From Pseudomonadota bacterium (GTDB taxonomy: Bacteria > Pseudomonadota > Alphaproteobacteria > Rhizobiales > Phreatobacteraceae), in NCBI GenBank assembly GCA_020161695.1, contig JAIUOO010000021.1, forward strand, positions 35,369 to 99,368: 64,000 bases of DNA. The letters run 5' to 3'. A program made the position numbers and the translations under genes. Under the pieces are notes generated by a model that had not been told where the DNA came from, searched no databases, and saw only the letters and a list, made by a program, of their open reading frames with translations. Shown here piece after piece: positions 24,932-34,284 of the stretch; the stretch's first letter is position 1; every line of letters begins with the position of its first letter.

Positions 24932-25804
24932 TTAGCGCTTGCCCGCCCGCTTGAGCAGCCGTTCGGCGCGGGTGAGGTGAGGGCGGTCGAACATCTCGCC
25001 GTTGATATTGACGACGCCGGCTGACGGGTTGGCCGCGAAGGCCGCAACCACGGCCTCCGCCTCGGCGATCGCCTCCGGCGTCGGCGAGAATACGGCGTTG
25101 ATGACCGGCACCTGCGCCGGGTGGATCGCCATCTTGCCGGTGAAGCCGTCGCGCCGGGCCTCCTCGCATTCGCGCGTCAGGCCCTCGGTGTCGCGGAAGG
25201 CCGGGAATACGGTGTCGATGGGCTGGACCCCGGCTGCGACCGCGCCGAACAGGCAGAGCGAGCGGGCGATGCGGAACGGCTCGGTGTGGCGGCCGTCCGG
25301 CGCGCGGTTGGTTTCCGCGCCGATGTCGGCGGACAGATCCTCGGCGCCCCAGGTTAGGCCGGACAGGCGCGGGCTCGCGCCCTCGTAGGTGCCGAGGCTG
25401 AACACGGCCTTCGCCGTCTCCGTGGCGACGACGACGATCTTGATGGTCTGGTCGTCGATACCCGCAACGGCCTCGCGCGCGGTCAGCTTGGCGTCGAGAT
25501 GGGAGACGTCGCGCCCGCCCTCGGCCTTCGGCAGCATGATCGCGTCCGGCCTGACGCCGACGACCGCGTCGAGGTCGGCATCGGTGAGGCCGGTATCGAG
25601 CGCGTTGACGCGCACCATGAGCAGCGGCCGGTTTTTCGTCGGCACATGCCGGGCGAGGAAGGCGCGGGCCATCTCGCGGGCTGCCGGCTTGTTGGCGGCG
25701 GCGACCGAATCCTCGAGGTCGAGGATCAACGCGTCGGCACCGCTTTCGAGACCCTTGCCGAGCTTCTTTTCCGAATCCGCCGGCACGAACAGCATCGAGC
25801 GCAT
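24932..25804 (-). CDS. CitE/HpcH-family CoA-ester lyase
   Basis: 290 residues. MRSMLFVPADSEKKL, GADALILDLEDSVA, MVRVNALDT and DAIMLPKAEG are the hallmark blocks of CitE-like (malyl-CoA/citryl-CoA) lyases, including the acidic metal ligands. GKMAIHPAQVPVIN ends the domain. The MaoC gene lies five bases upstream in the same operon. A CitE-MaoC pair suggests hydration and cleavage or thioester hydrolysis of a branched C4-C5 acyl-CoA, but the exact substrate is not shown. Confidence 0.9.
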   Translation of the reverse strand: MRSMLFVPADSEKKLGKGLESGADALILDLEDSVAAANKPAAREMARAFLARHVPTKNRPLLMVRVNALDTGLTDADLDAVVGVRPDAIMLPKAEGGRDVSHLDAKLTAREAVAGIDDQTIKIVVVATETAKAVFSLGTYEGASPRLSGLTWGAEDLSADIGAETNRAPDGRHTEPFRIARSLCLFGAVAAGVQPIDTVFPAFRDTEGLTRECEEARRDGFTGKMAIHPAQVPVINAVFSPTPEAIAEAEAVVAAFAANPSAGVVNINGEMFDRPHLTRAERLLKRAGKR

Positions 25805-25809
25805 CGCGG

Positions 25810-26304
25810 TCACTCCGGCCGCTTCAGGACGAGCGACTGGCGCAGGCACTCGGCCACCAGCTTGTCGTTCTGGTTGAAGGCGCGGTGATGGAACTCCACG
25901 ACGCCCATGGTTGGCCGCGACTTCGATTCGCGCTTGGCGACGATCGTGCTCTCGCAGTGGATCGTGTCGTTCTCGAACAGCGGGTGGGGGAATTTCACGT
26001 CGGTCATGCCGAGATTGGCGAACAGCGTGCCGTTTGTGGTGTCCGGCACCGAAATGCCGATCAGCAGGCCGAGCGTGAACAGCGAGTTCATCAGCGGCTG
26101 GCCCCATTCGGAAGCCTCAGAGAACTGCCGGTCGATATGCAGGGGCTGCGGGTTCATTGTCAGCGTGGAGAACAGCATGTTGTCCATCTGCGTGACCGAG
26201 CGGGTGATGCGGTGCTGGATCACCTGGCCGACGGCGAAATCGTCGAAGTAGATGCCGCCGCGCTGATGGCGGCGGACGTCCGGGATCGCGGCGGTGTCGG
26301 CCAT
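25810..26304 (-). CDS. MaoC-family enoyl-CoA hydratase/dehydratase
   Basis: 164 residues. A hot-dog fold is indicated by YFDDFAVGQVIQHRITRSVTQ and NPQPLHIDRQF, where the Asp/His of the hydratase motif lie, and by the FPHPLFENDTIHCESTIVAKRES strand region. It is the single-domain type, about half the length of mesaconyl-CoA hydratase. It precedes the CitE-like gene by five bases. It probably hydrates an unsaturated acyl-CoA that the lyase then processes. Confidence 0.88.
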   Translation of the reverse strand: MADTAAIPDVRRHQRGGIYFDDFAVGQVIQHRITRSVTQMDNMLFSTLTMNPQPLHIDRQFSEASEWGQPLMNSLFTLGLLIGISVPDTTNGTLFANLGMTDVKFPHPLFENDTIHCESTIVAKRESKSRPTMGVVEFHHRAFNQNDKLVAECLRQSLVLKRPE

Positions 26305-26399
26305 GGCCTGGTTCCCCTTAGGTCAGCTCGTTACGATTTCGTTTACCATAATGAAGCACCATTAACGTCAGAGGGGCTTCCCCTCGGGACATAGCCGAG

Positions 26400-27464
26400 A
26401 TGTTTCTCTTCCGCTCATCAGCCGAACCGCAGAGCAGACCCACGACGGCCGCCGAGGCCGGGGTCAGCCGCGTCGTGTCGGCGATCCAGACGGCGGCCCA
26501 GAAGACCGGCGCCGGCTTCGACTATCTCCTGCGCACGGCCCAGCGCGAATCGAGCCTCCAGCCGACCGCGCAGGCGCCCTCGTCTTCGGCACGCGGCCTG
26601 TTCCAGTTCATCGATTCGACCTGGCTGACCATGATGCGCGAGGAAGGCCGCAATCTCGGCCTCTCGCGCTATGCCGAGCAGATCGGACGCGACGGCTCGG
26701 GCCGCCCGACCGTCGCCGATCCGGCCGCGCGGCAGCAGATCCTGGCGCTGCGCGACGATCCCGCCGTCTCCGCCCTGATGGCCGGCGCCTTCACCAACCG
26801 GAATGCCGCGGAACTGCGCTCCGCGACCGGGCGCGACCCGACCGAGGGCGAGCTCTACATGGCGCATTTCCTCGGTTCCGGTGGCGCTTCGCGCCTGATC
26901 AACCTGAACCAGACCAATCCGCAGGCGACCGCCGCGCGCATGTTCCCGGACGCCGCCGGTGCGAATCGCCGCATCTTCTTCGATCAGGGCCGGCCGCGGA
27001 CCATCGCCGAGGTCTACGGCGTGCTCTCGTCCGGACGGACCTCCACGGTCGCCGCGACGACCGGCACCACCCAGACGGCTGCGGCGGCCGCGGCGCCGTC
27101 GCTGGAAACCGAGCCGGCCTCGGCCGGCTGGTCAGCCGTGCCACGGATCAATGCCGATCCGGGCCGTCCCTTCCACTCGATGTTCTCCGGCAATGGCGGG
27201 CCCATCAACGCCTTCGTCGCGGCGACCTGGACCGCGCTCGGGCGGGGCAATCAGGCCGGCGCGCCGCGCGTCAATCTGGCGACGGCGCTGACGCCGCCTT
27301 CGGCGACTTCGGGCGGAGCGCAGGCCCCGGCGGCCACCGGCGCGCCGGCTTCGGCGCAGCAGGCCGTCGGCGGGCCGTTCTACCCGGTTCAGGTCCAGAC
27401 CGTCCGGCGCGCGGGGCCGCTCGACCTGTCGCAATATCTGCGGCCGGACGTGCGCGGCCGCTGA
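26400..27464 (+). CDS. Lytic transglycosylase-like protein without a clear signal peptide
   Basis: 354 residues. Residues about 20-170 form an SLT domain: FDYLLRTAQRESSLQPTAQ, with catalytic Glu50, then SARGLFQFIDSTWLTMM. The rest is a long Ala/Thr/Pro-rich, probably unstructured tail ending LDLSQYLRPDVRGR. No signal peptide is visible, so export would need another route, such as the flagellar apparatus, or the protein is cytoplasmic. It precedes a DUF2336 gene on the same strand by 125 bases. Confidence 0.83.
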   Translation: MFLFRSSAEPQSRPTTAAEAGVSRVVSAIQTAAQKTGAGFDYLLRTAQRESSLQPTAQAPSSSARGLFQFIDSTWLTMMREEGRNLGLSRYAEQIGRDGSGRPTVADPAARQQILALRDDPAVSALMAGAFTNRNAAELRSATGRDPTEGELYMAHFLGSGGASRLINLNQTNPQATAARMFPDAAGANRRIFFDQGRPRTIAEVYGVLSSGRTSTVAATTGTTQTAAAAAAPSLETEPASAGWSAVPRINADPGRPFHSMFSGNGGPINAFVAATWTALGRGNQAGAPRVNLATALTPPSATSGGAQAPAATGAPASAQQAVGGPFYPVQVQTVRRAGPLDLSQYLRPDVRGR

Positions 27465-27589
27465 TCCCGCCGGCGATCCCCGACCCGTTAATTTTCGTGG
27501 TGAACGCTTTGTTAAGCGCGTCGCTCTAGCCTTCCTGCAGGCGGGTTTTCCGCCACCTCCCGAGTAGCTCGCCTCAGGTTCCTGTTCCG

Positions 27590-28777
27590 ATGATCGTGCG
27601 GCATTTCCTGCGCTGGATCCAAACCGCATCGGCGGGCGACCGGGCAGATGCGACCTCTGCTCTCGCCCGTGCCTATCTCCACTCGGATCTCTCGGTCGAC
27701 GACCGCGCCGCCGCCGAATCGGCCATGGTCACGCTGCTCGACGACCCGTCGCCGCTGGTGCGCCGGGCGCTCGCGGATGCCTTCGCGACCGCCGAGGACG
27801 CGCCGCACAGCGTGCTGATCGGGCTGTTGCAGGATCAGCCGGAGATCGCCGGTCTCGTGGCGCGCCATTCGCCGCTGCTGCTCGATGCCGAACTGGTCGA
27901 TCTCGTCGGCTCGGGCGAACCGCTGGTGCAATATGCCATCGCCCAGCGCGACGACCTGCCGGCGCCGGTCTGCGCCGCCATTGCCGAAGTCGGCTGCCTC
28001 GAGGCCTGCCTCGCGCTGGTCACGCTCGACGCCGACATTCCCGCCTTCTCGATCGACCGGATCGTCGAGCGCTTCGGCGACGACGGCGACATCCGCGAGG
28101 CGCTGTTCGCTCGCGAAGACCTGTCCCCCGGGGCGCGGCAGGCGCTGGTCGTCAAGCTGTCGTCGGCGCTCTCCGCCTTCGTCGCAGGGCGCGAATGGCT
28201 CGCCGCCGACCGTGCCGACCGCATCGTCCGCGAGGCGTCCGAAAAAGCGACCGTGGTGATTGCCGCCGGTTGCGGCGGGGAGGGGCTGATGCCGCTGGTG
28301 CGGCACCTGCGCCTGTCGGGCCAGCTGACCACCGGCCTCGTGCTGCGCGCTCTGCTCTCCGGCCATGTCCGGCTGTTCGAGGAGGCGCTGGCGGAACTGT
28401 CGGGTCTCGGCGTCCGCCGGGCCGCCGGCTTTGTCCACGACCGGCGCGGGGCAGGCTTCCGCGCCCTCTACGACAAGGCGGGTCTGCCGCTCTCGGCCTA
28501 TCCGGCCTTCCGCGCCGCGCTCGATGCCTGGCACGACGATGGCGCCGGCGCGTTCCGCGGCGGCGACGCGCAGCTGCGCCGCCGCATGGTGGAGCGCGTG
28601 CTGACCGCCTATGCGCCCCTGGCGCCGACCGAACTCGACCAGCTCCTCGCCCTGCTGCGCCGCTTCGCCGCCGAGGCCGCCCGCGAGGAAGCCCGCGCCT
28701 TCACCCGCGACCTGATCGCGGGCAATGACGCGCTTGACGATGCGGATGTCGAAGTCCCGCTGGTTGCCGCGGCCTGA
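27590..28777 (+). CDS. DUF2336-domain protein
   Basis: 395 residues of all-helical, HEAT-like repeats such as VTLLDDPSPLVRRALADAFA and the following AEDAPHSVLIGLLQDQPEIAG. This repeating pattern and the LARYL-like C-terminal region fit DUF2336, found almost only in alphaproteobacteria and often near chemotaxis or stalk genes. No catalytic motif. The convergent neighbours are Hpt and CheY-like genes, which suggests a signalling role, but that is an inference. Confidence 0.8.
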   Translation: MIVRHFLRWIQTASAGDRADATSALARAYLHSDLSVDDRAAAESAMVTLLDDPSPLVRRALADAFATAEDAPHSVLIGLLQDQPEIAGLVARHSPLLLDAELVDLVGSGEPLVQYAIAQRDDLPAPVCAAIAEVGCLEACLALVTLDADIPAFSIDRIVERFGDDGDIREALFAREDLSPGARQALVVKLSSALSAFVAGREWLAADRADRIVREASEKATVVIAAGCGGEGLMPLVRHLRLSGQLTTGLVLRALLSGHVRLFEEALAELSGLGVRRAAGFVHDRRGAGFRALYDKAGLPLSAYPAFRAALDAWHDDGAGAFRGGDAQLRRRMVERVLTAYAPLAPTELDQLLALLRRFAAEAAREEARAFTRDLIAGNDALDDADVEVPLVAAA

Positions 28778-28816
28778 GGCCGCGCCACGACATCGCGACG
28801 AGGGAGGTGCCGCACC

Positions 28817-29398
28817 TCAGGGCGCGATGGACGGCGCGCCGGTGATCGCGATCAGCTTCTGGTTCGTCGCGGCGCCGAGCTGGTCGGCCATGGCGATGGC
28901 GAGCGGGTGATCCTCGCCCTTGGCGCCCTCGCGCACGATGGCGCGCACCGCCTCGACATGCTGCAGGACGAGCCCGAGGGGCACCGCCTGATCGTCGTCG
29001 ATGCCGTCGAGCAGCTGGCGCAGGCTGTCGGCGATCCGCGCGGCCAGCGGATAGCCGAAGGTCGCGGCTTCGCCCTTGATGTCGTGGGCGGCGCTGTAGA
29101 GCGCGCTGCGCGTGTCGGCGTTGAGGCCGGTCGCGGCGATGGCGTCGCGCGCCTTGGTCAGCCGCTCGACCTCCTTGGCCATCCAGTCGTCGAATTCGCC
29201 GGAAAGATCGGCCAGCGCCGCTTCGGCGCGCTCGATGGCCTCCATGTCGAAGCCGAATTCATCGACCCTGATCTTGGCCTTGCGGCCAAAGGATTTGAGG
29301 TTTCGGGTCGGCGTGATGACCTCGTGATCCTTGAACCCCTGGACCGAGGCCTCGTCGAGCGCTGGCTGCTTCGGCTTGGGCATGCTGGATTCCGTCAC
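28817..29398 (-). CDS. Histidine phosphotransfer (Hpt) domain protein
   Basis: 193 residues. The phospho-acceptor motif AAHDIKGEAATFGYPLAARIA places the histidine at H105 in a four-helix Hpt bundle (about residues 55-150). The N-terminal 50 residues are basic and lack a known domain. The start overlaps the stop of the CheY-like gene by four bases, so the two proteins are made together and probably exchange phosphate. No histidine kinase gene lies in the window. Confidence 0.9.
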   Translation of the reverse strand: MTESSMPKPKQPALDEASVQGFKDHEVITPTRNLKSFGRKAKIRVDEFGFDMEAIERAEAALADLSGEFDDWMAKEVERLTKARDAIAATGLNADTRSALYSAAHDIKGEAATFGYPLAARIADSLRQLLDGIDDDQAVPLGLVLQHVEAVRAIVREGAKGEDHPLAIAMADQLGAATNQKLIAITGAPSIAP

Positions 29399-29949
29399 AC
29401 TGAGCTTTTGGTCTTGTCGAGAAGCGGCTGGACCTTGATCACGTCGGCCTTCTCGCCCTTGCGGCGTTCGGGGCCGACATAGCTTGAATTGTGGTTCCGC
29501 CGCCGATCCGGACCGAAGAAGGTCTTGGTCTTGATAAACGGCCGCGGGTTAACGACGACATTCAGAATGCGCTGATAAAGCGCCTTCGCCGATATGGGTT
29601 TGGCAAGGAATTCGGTGATGCCGGCATCGCGCGATTCCAGCACCCGCTTCTTCTCGGAATGGCCGGTCAGCATGATGATCGCGACATAGGGGTTCGCGTT
29701 GGCGCCGGGCTGGCGGATCATGCTGGTCAGCTCAAGCCCGTCGAAGATCGGCATCGACCAGTCGGTGATGACGATGTCCGGCATGTAGTGGGTGAAGGCT
29801 TCGAGGCCCGCCGCGCCGTCTTCCGCCTCATAGACTTCGCGCGCGCCGAAACCGTGCAGCAGGGTCCGCACGATGCGGCGCATGTGCGCATTGTCGTCAA
29901 TGACGAGAAATCGCAGCCGGTTGAAATCGATGCGGATCATCGACGGCAA
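29395..29949 (-). CDS. CheY-like response regulator with C-terminal GP(D/E)RR tail
   Basis: 184 residues. The receiver domain is complete: acidic pair D18-D19, phosphorylation site D63 in DIVITDWSMPIFDG, Thr in IIMLTGHSEK and the FLAKPIS lysine. After the domain comes a basic tail with two related blocks, FFGPDRRRNHN and YVGPERRKGEK. There is no DNA-binding domain. It is translated with the Hpt protein. The tail may be a docking motif for a partner. An ATG three codons in is another start. Confidence 0.92.
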   Translation of the reverse strand: MPSMIRIDFNRLRFLVIDDNAHMRRIVRTLLHGFGAREVYEAEDGAAGLEAFTHYMPDIVITDWSMPIFDGLELTSMIRQPGANANPYVAIIMLTGHSEKKRVLESRDAGITEFLAKPISAKALYQRILNVVVNPRPFIKTKTFFGPDRRRNHNSSYVGPERRKGEKADVIKVQPLLDKTKSSV

Positions 29950-30016
29950 CTCTACCGCGCGGCCATTAGCGAAGCGTTAAGCCTGTCGGCGAAGGCGACC
30001 CGTCGTCTCCGGGCGT

Positions 30017-30799
30017 TCAGGCGCCGAACTGCTCCCGCAAGATGCGCTCGTCCAGCGAATGGCCGGGATCGTGGAGCAGCACCATCGACTTCGTCGTGTC
30101 CATCTTGATGTCGACGCTGGCGACGTCGCGGACCTCGTGATGGTCGGCGGTGGCGCTGACCGGGCGCTTCGCCGATTCCAGAACCTCGATCCTGAGCGAG
30201 ACCCGCTCGGGAAGCAGCGCGCCGCGCCAGCGCCGTGGCCGGAACGGCGAAATGGGCGTCAGGGCGAGCAACGGTGCGTTCAGCGGCAGGATCGGCCCGC
30301 TGGCGGAAAGGTTGTAGGCGGTCGAGCCCGCCGGGGTCGCGACCAGAACACCGTCCGCGACCAGTTCGTCCATGCGGGGCTGGTTGTCGACGAGGATCCG
30401 CAGCTTGGCGATCTGCGAGGTCTGCCGCAGCATCGACACCTCGTTGATGGCGAGGGCGTCGTGCCTCTCGCCGTGGATGTCGACCGTGGTCATGGCGAGC
30501 GGATGGATCACCGACTGCTCGGCGTTCCAGATGCGCTCGATCAAGGCCTCCTCGGCGTATTCGTTCATCAGGAAGCCGACCGAGCCACGGTTCATGCCGT
30601 AGATCGGCTTGCCGGTGGAGATCGACTTGTGCAGCGTCTGCAGCATCAAGCCGTCGCCGCCGAGGGCGACGATCACCTCGGCCTCGTCGGTGCCGACGGC
30701 GCCGTAGCGGTCGGTCAGCCGCGCGAAGGCGTCCTGCGCCTCGGCGGCCGGCGAGGCGACGAAGGCGATCTTCTTCGGGTCGGGCTTGAAGTCCGGCAT
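30017..30799 (-). CDS. nadK: NAD kinase
   Basis: 260 residues from the ATG at 30799. The GGDG motif with catalytic D49 (VALGGDGLMLQTLH), NEVSMLRQTSQ and DGVLVATPAGSTAYN are all intact. The enzyme phosphorylates NAD to NADP. The open frame extends 18 codons upstream; the chosen start fits the family length. It is divergent from cutA with about 50 bases between. Confidence 0.94.
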   Translation of the reverse strand: MPDFKPDPKKIAFVASPAAEAQDAFARLTDRYGAVGTDEAEVIVALGGDGLMLQTLHKSISTGKPIYGMNRGSVGFLMNEYAEEALIERIWNAEQSVIHPLAMTTVDIHGERHDALAINEVSMLRQTSQIAKLRILVDNQPRMDELVADGVLVATPAGSTAYNLSASGPILPLNAPLLALTPISPFRPRRWRGALLPERVSLRIEVLESAKRPVSATADHHEVRDVASVDIKMDTTKSMVLLHDPGHSLDERILREQFGA

Positions 30800-30851
30800 G
30801 GCAGGCCAGTCTGGCATGCGATCGTGAAGGATGCATGCGGGGAGGGACGAC

Positions 30852-31187
30852 ATGACGCCAGGAACAGCGCCGGACGATGTGGTTCTGGTCTATACGACCG
30901 CCGGAACCCTTGTCGAGGCGGAGGCGATCGGGTCGCTGCTGGTGGAGGGCGGGCACGCGGCCTGCGTGAACATCCTGCCGCAGATGCGCTCCATCTACCG
31001 CTGGAAGGGCGCGGTGGAACGGGCCGACGAGGCGGTGATGATCGTCAAGACGACCCGCGCGAGGCTGGATGCCGCGCGGGCCGCGTTTCGCGCGGCCCAT
31101 TCCTACGGGACGCCGGCCTTCCTCGTCATCGAGGTGCCGGGAGGCGATGCCGACTATCTCGCCTGGCTCAGGGGCGAGCTCGCCTGA
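30852..31187 (+). CDS. cutA: CutA-family divalent-ion tolerance protein
   Basis: 111 residues. VVLVYTTAGTLVEAEAIGSLL, HAACVNILPQMRSIYRWKGAV and YGTPAFLVIEV are the family signatures of the trimeric CutA fold. A link to copper tolerance was proposed in E. coli, but the role is not settled. A GGAGGGA site supports the ATG at 30852 over an upstream one. Confidence 0.94.
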   Translation: MTPGTAPDDVVLVYTTAGTLVEAEAIGSLLVEGGHAACVNILPQMRSIYRWKGAVERADEAVMIVKTTRARLDAARAAFRAAHSYGTPAFLVIEVPGGDADYLAWLRGELA

Positions 31188-31193
31188 CCGGCC

Positions 31194-31940
31194 TCAGCCG
31201 CGCCCGACGAAGGGCATGTCGTTGGCCATCACCGTCATGGTCAGCACGTTGACGTCGAGCGGCAGGTTCGCGACGTGAACCACGGCCTCGGCGACATGTT
31301 TCACGTCCATGCGCGGCTCCACCTTCACAGAGAAGTCCGCCTGCAGCACGCCGTTGGTCATGCGCTCGGTCATCTCGGTTGCGGCATTGCCGACATCGAT
31401 CTGCGAACAGACGATCCGGTCGGCGCGGCCATCCAGCGAGATCGCCTTGGTGAGGCCGAGCACCGCGTGCTTGGTCGCCGTGTAGGGCGCGGAATAGGGG
31501 CGCGGCGCATAGGCCGAGATCGAGCCATTGTTGATGATACGGCCGCCCTTGGGGTCCTGCTTGCGCATCATCCGCATCGCCTCGCGGGCGCAGAGGAAGG
31601 AGCCGGTCAGGTTCACGTCGACGACCTGCTTCCACTTCTCGATCGGCAGTTCGTCGAGCGGCACGGCCTGCGCGCCCATGCCGGCATTGTTGAAGAGGAC
31701 ATCGACGCGGCCGAAGCGCTCTTTCACCGTGGCGAACAGGGCGGCGACCGAAGCCTCGTCCGAGACGTCGGTCGGCACGGCGATGACGGTGCCGCCGGCG
31801 GCCATGGCCACGGTCTTGTCGAGTTCGTCCTTCCGCCGGCCGGCGACCACCACGGCATAGCCTGCCTTGGCGAGGGCGAGCGCCGAGGCCCGCCCGATCC
31901 CCGATCCCGCGCCGGTGACGACCGCGATCCGCTGCGACAT
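31194..31940 (-). CDS. Short-chain dehydrogenase/reductase
   Basis: 248 residues. The cofactor motif TGAGSGIGRA, the structural NNAG at about residue 87, the catalytic serine in NNGSISAYAPRP and the YTATK motif are all present, so this is an active classical SDR. The substrate is unknown. It is convergent with cutA, six bases apart. Confidence 0.9.
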   Translation of the reverse strand: MSQRIAVVTGAGSGIGRASALALAKAGYAVVVAGRRKDELDKTVAMAAGGTVIAVPTDVSDEASVAALFATVKERFGRVDVLFNNAGMGAQAVPLDELPIEKWKQVVDVNLTGSFLCAREAMRMMRKQDPKGGRIINNGSISAYAPRPYSAPYTATKHAVLGLTKAISLDGRADRIVCSQIDVGNAATEMTERMTNGVLQADFSVKVEPRMDVKHVAEAVVHVANLPLDVNVLTMTVMANDMPFVGRG

Positions 31941-32075
31941 GATTCCCTCCCGTCAGGCCGGATCGATGGTCCGGCTCGTTGGGCTGGAGACTGGCCGAAA
32001 CCGCGCGCCCTGTCGACGGGCGCGCGGCAATGGAGCGATGCGAAACGTTTGAATCGGCAAATCGCCGGATCAGCG

Positions 32076-34139
32076 TCAGTCGCCGAAGCGCACGCGCAGG
32101 CCTCCATAGACCGCCGCGCCCGGACCCTGATAGCCGTAGACCTCCTGGAAGCGCTGGCCGAACAGGTTCTCGCCGCGCAGGTAGATCGTGGCGTTGCGGG
32201 TGAGGTCGTGGGAGATCTGCGCGCCGACCAGCGTGTAGGCGCCGAGCCTGACGTCGCTCGATCCCGCCGGCCCGAAGAACGTGTCGCGCATGTTGCCGTT
32301 ATGGGCGACGGTCAGCGTGACCCTGGTCTTGTCGTCGGGCAGCGCGGCTGTCGCCGACAGGCTCGCCGCGTGGCGCGGACGGCGCAGCGCCTCCTTCGCG
32401 ACATAGACGATGCCGACCAGTTCGGCCGAGCGCGTGTCCGTGTAGGTGTAGGAGGCATTGATGCTCAGCCAGTCGGTCGGGCGCGCCGTGGCGGTCACCT
32501 CGACGCCCTGCCGCGTCGTCTGGAACGGCAGGTTGATGATTGTAAAGCTCGGGGTCCGGACGATTGCATCCGCGATGTTTGCCCGGAAGACGGTCACGTC
32601 CGTGATAAGCCGCCCGCCGAACCAGCGCTGCTCCACACCGGCATCCCAGCCGATGGAGCTTTCGGGTCTGAGCGTCGGATTGCCGGTGAAATTGGCGAAG
32701 AAGCCGAACTGCTCGACAAAGGTGGGATTGGTCACTCCCTTTCCGACCGAGGCGTGTAGCCGAGTGCCGGTTTCGAATGTCTGGGCTGCCGTAAGGCGCC
32801 AGGTAGCGGCGTCACGGAAGGATGAGTTCCAGTCCTGACGGAGAGCGGCCGAAAGCGATAAGCCGGTCCGGAGGGTCAGGAGATACTCGCCATAGAGGCC
32901 CTTTCGCTCACGCAAGCGACCGGCGCCGGCATAGCTGTCATTGGGGGAGTAGCCGAAAAACCCATCACTCTCGTAGTAGTAGCGGAAGCGTTCCCGCACC
33001 GCTTCGATGCCGCCCACGATCGTATGGCGTGCGCCAAGGAAGGACGGCGTCTCGAACGTGTAGGCGGTGCGATATTCGGCGCGCGTGCGCTCCGTTCGCG
33101 ACCAGAACGCTTCGGTTTCCAGGAAACCGAAGCTGCTGACGAAGCTGTTGCGCGAGTTGGTGGTCTGATGCGAGGCGTCCGCTGAGAAGCGGTGCGTCCA
33201 GGCGCCTTCCAGCAGCTTCAGCGTCGCGACAAAACGGCCCTGCGCATCGGTGGCGACGCCGCGGCCCACGCCGTTAGTCAGACGACCCATGAGCGGATCA
33301 GGCGTGCAGAAGAAGTCTGGTGGAGGGCATGGCGGCCCGTAGGCAAAATTGCCGGGATTGTAGAAGCCGGTGCGGCTGACGAAGCGCCCGACCGCCTCGA
33401 CATTGAACCATTCCGACAGGTCCGCGCCGAGCTTGGCGGTGAGGGCGCCCATGTCCGAGCCGTTCGGCCGGGTGGTGCCGGGCGCGACGACGAAGCCGCC
33501 GGAGCGCAGCCCCGAGACGGACAGCGCGCCGTAGAACGGTCCCTGCGCGCCGCGCACCGTCGCCGAGCCCTGCAGCGTGCCGAACGAGCCGCCCTCGATC
33601 CGTGCGGTCACTTCGGGCCGGGTCAGGCCACGGCCGGATTTCGTGGTGATGAGGATCACGCCGGCCTGGGCATTCGGGCCCCAGATGCCCGATTGCGGCC
33701 CGCGAACGACCTCGATGCGCTCGATGGCATCGACCGGAATATTGGCGAGGTCGGCATCGCCGGAATTGACGTCGTTGATCGGAATGCCGTCGACGACGAT
33801 CAGCGTCTGGTTCGCCTCCGCGCCGCGCAGGCGCAACTGGGTCAGGCCGCCGCGGCCGCCCGACTGGTTGACGGCGACGCCGGGAACGAGGCGCAGGACA
33901 TCGGGAACCGAGGCGGCGCCCTGGTTGCGGATCTGCTCTTCGGTGACGACCGTCACCGCCGAGCCGACGCGCGGCGCCTCCACGGGCACGGTGCTGGCGC
34001 CGTGCACGACGATTTCGGGCAATTGCGTCGGCGGCTGCTGGGCGAGGGCGGTCACCGGCAGCAGCGCGACCGACAGCCCGAGGGCGGCAAGGCGGGCCGG
34101 GGCCGGGAGGGATGGGAAGGGTGCGCGCTGGCGCGACAT
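32076..34139 (-). CDS. btuB: TonB-dependent receptor, BtuB-like (cobalamin uptake)
   Basis: 687 residues. After a signal peptide (to ALAQ, about residue 34), the TonB box region (PEIVVHGAS) and the plug domain (VPDVLRLVPGVAVNQSG, LRLRGAEANQTLIVVDGIPINDV) lead into a 22-strand-type barrel ending with an aromatic-rich GLRVRFGD. A cobalamin riboswitch upstream strongly indicates that the ligand is vitamin B12 or another corrinoid. No btuCDF genes are adjacent, so inner-membrane transport is encoded elsewhere. Confidence 0.92.
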   Translation of the reverse strand: MSRQRAPFPSLPAPARLAALGLSVALLPVTALAQQPPTQLPEIVVHGASTVPVEAPRVGSAVTVVTEEQIRNQGAASVPDVLRLVPGVAVNQSGGRGGLTQLRLRGAEANQTLIVVDGIPINDVNSGDADLANIPVDAIERIEVVRGPQSGIWGPNAQAGVILITTKSGRGLTRPEVTARIEGGSFGTLQGSATVRGAQGPFYGALSVSGLRSGGFVVAPGTTRPNGSDMGALTAKLGADLSEWFNVEAVGRFVSRTGFYNPGNFAYGPPCPPPDFFCTPDPLMGRLTNGVGRGVATDAQGRFVATLKLLEGAWTHRFSADASHQTTNSRNSFVSSFGFLETEAFWSRTERTRAEYRTAYTFETPSFLGARHTIVGGIEAVRERFRYYYESDGFFGYSPNDSYAGAGRLRERKGLYGEYLLTLRTGLSLSAALRQDWNSSFRDAATWRLTAAQTFETGTRLHASVGKGVTNPTFVEQFGFFANFTGNPTLRPESSIGWDAGVEQRWFGGRLITDVTVFRANIADAIVRTPSFTIINLPFQTTRQGVEVTATARPTDWLSINASYTYTDTRSAELVGIVYVAKEALRRPRHAASLSATAALPDDKTRVTLTVAHNGNMRDTFFGPAGSSDVRLGAYTLVGAQISHDLTRNATIYLRGENLFGQRFQEVYGYQGPGAAVYGGLRVRFGD

Positions 34140-34284
34140 GGCTTGTCTCCGCGTGGGATCACGATGGGATCGCGGAGAGGTTTGCCTCTGTGTGGAGCCG
34201 CCCGGCCCTCCGCGACATGCGTGTCACGGATGAAGCGGCGAGCCGCTCCCGGGCGCGCCTCCCGCACGCTCGGACAGTGACGTC

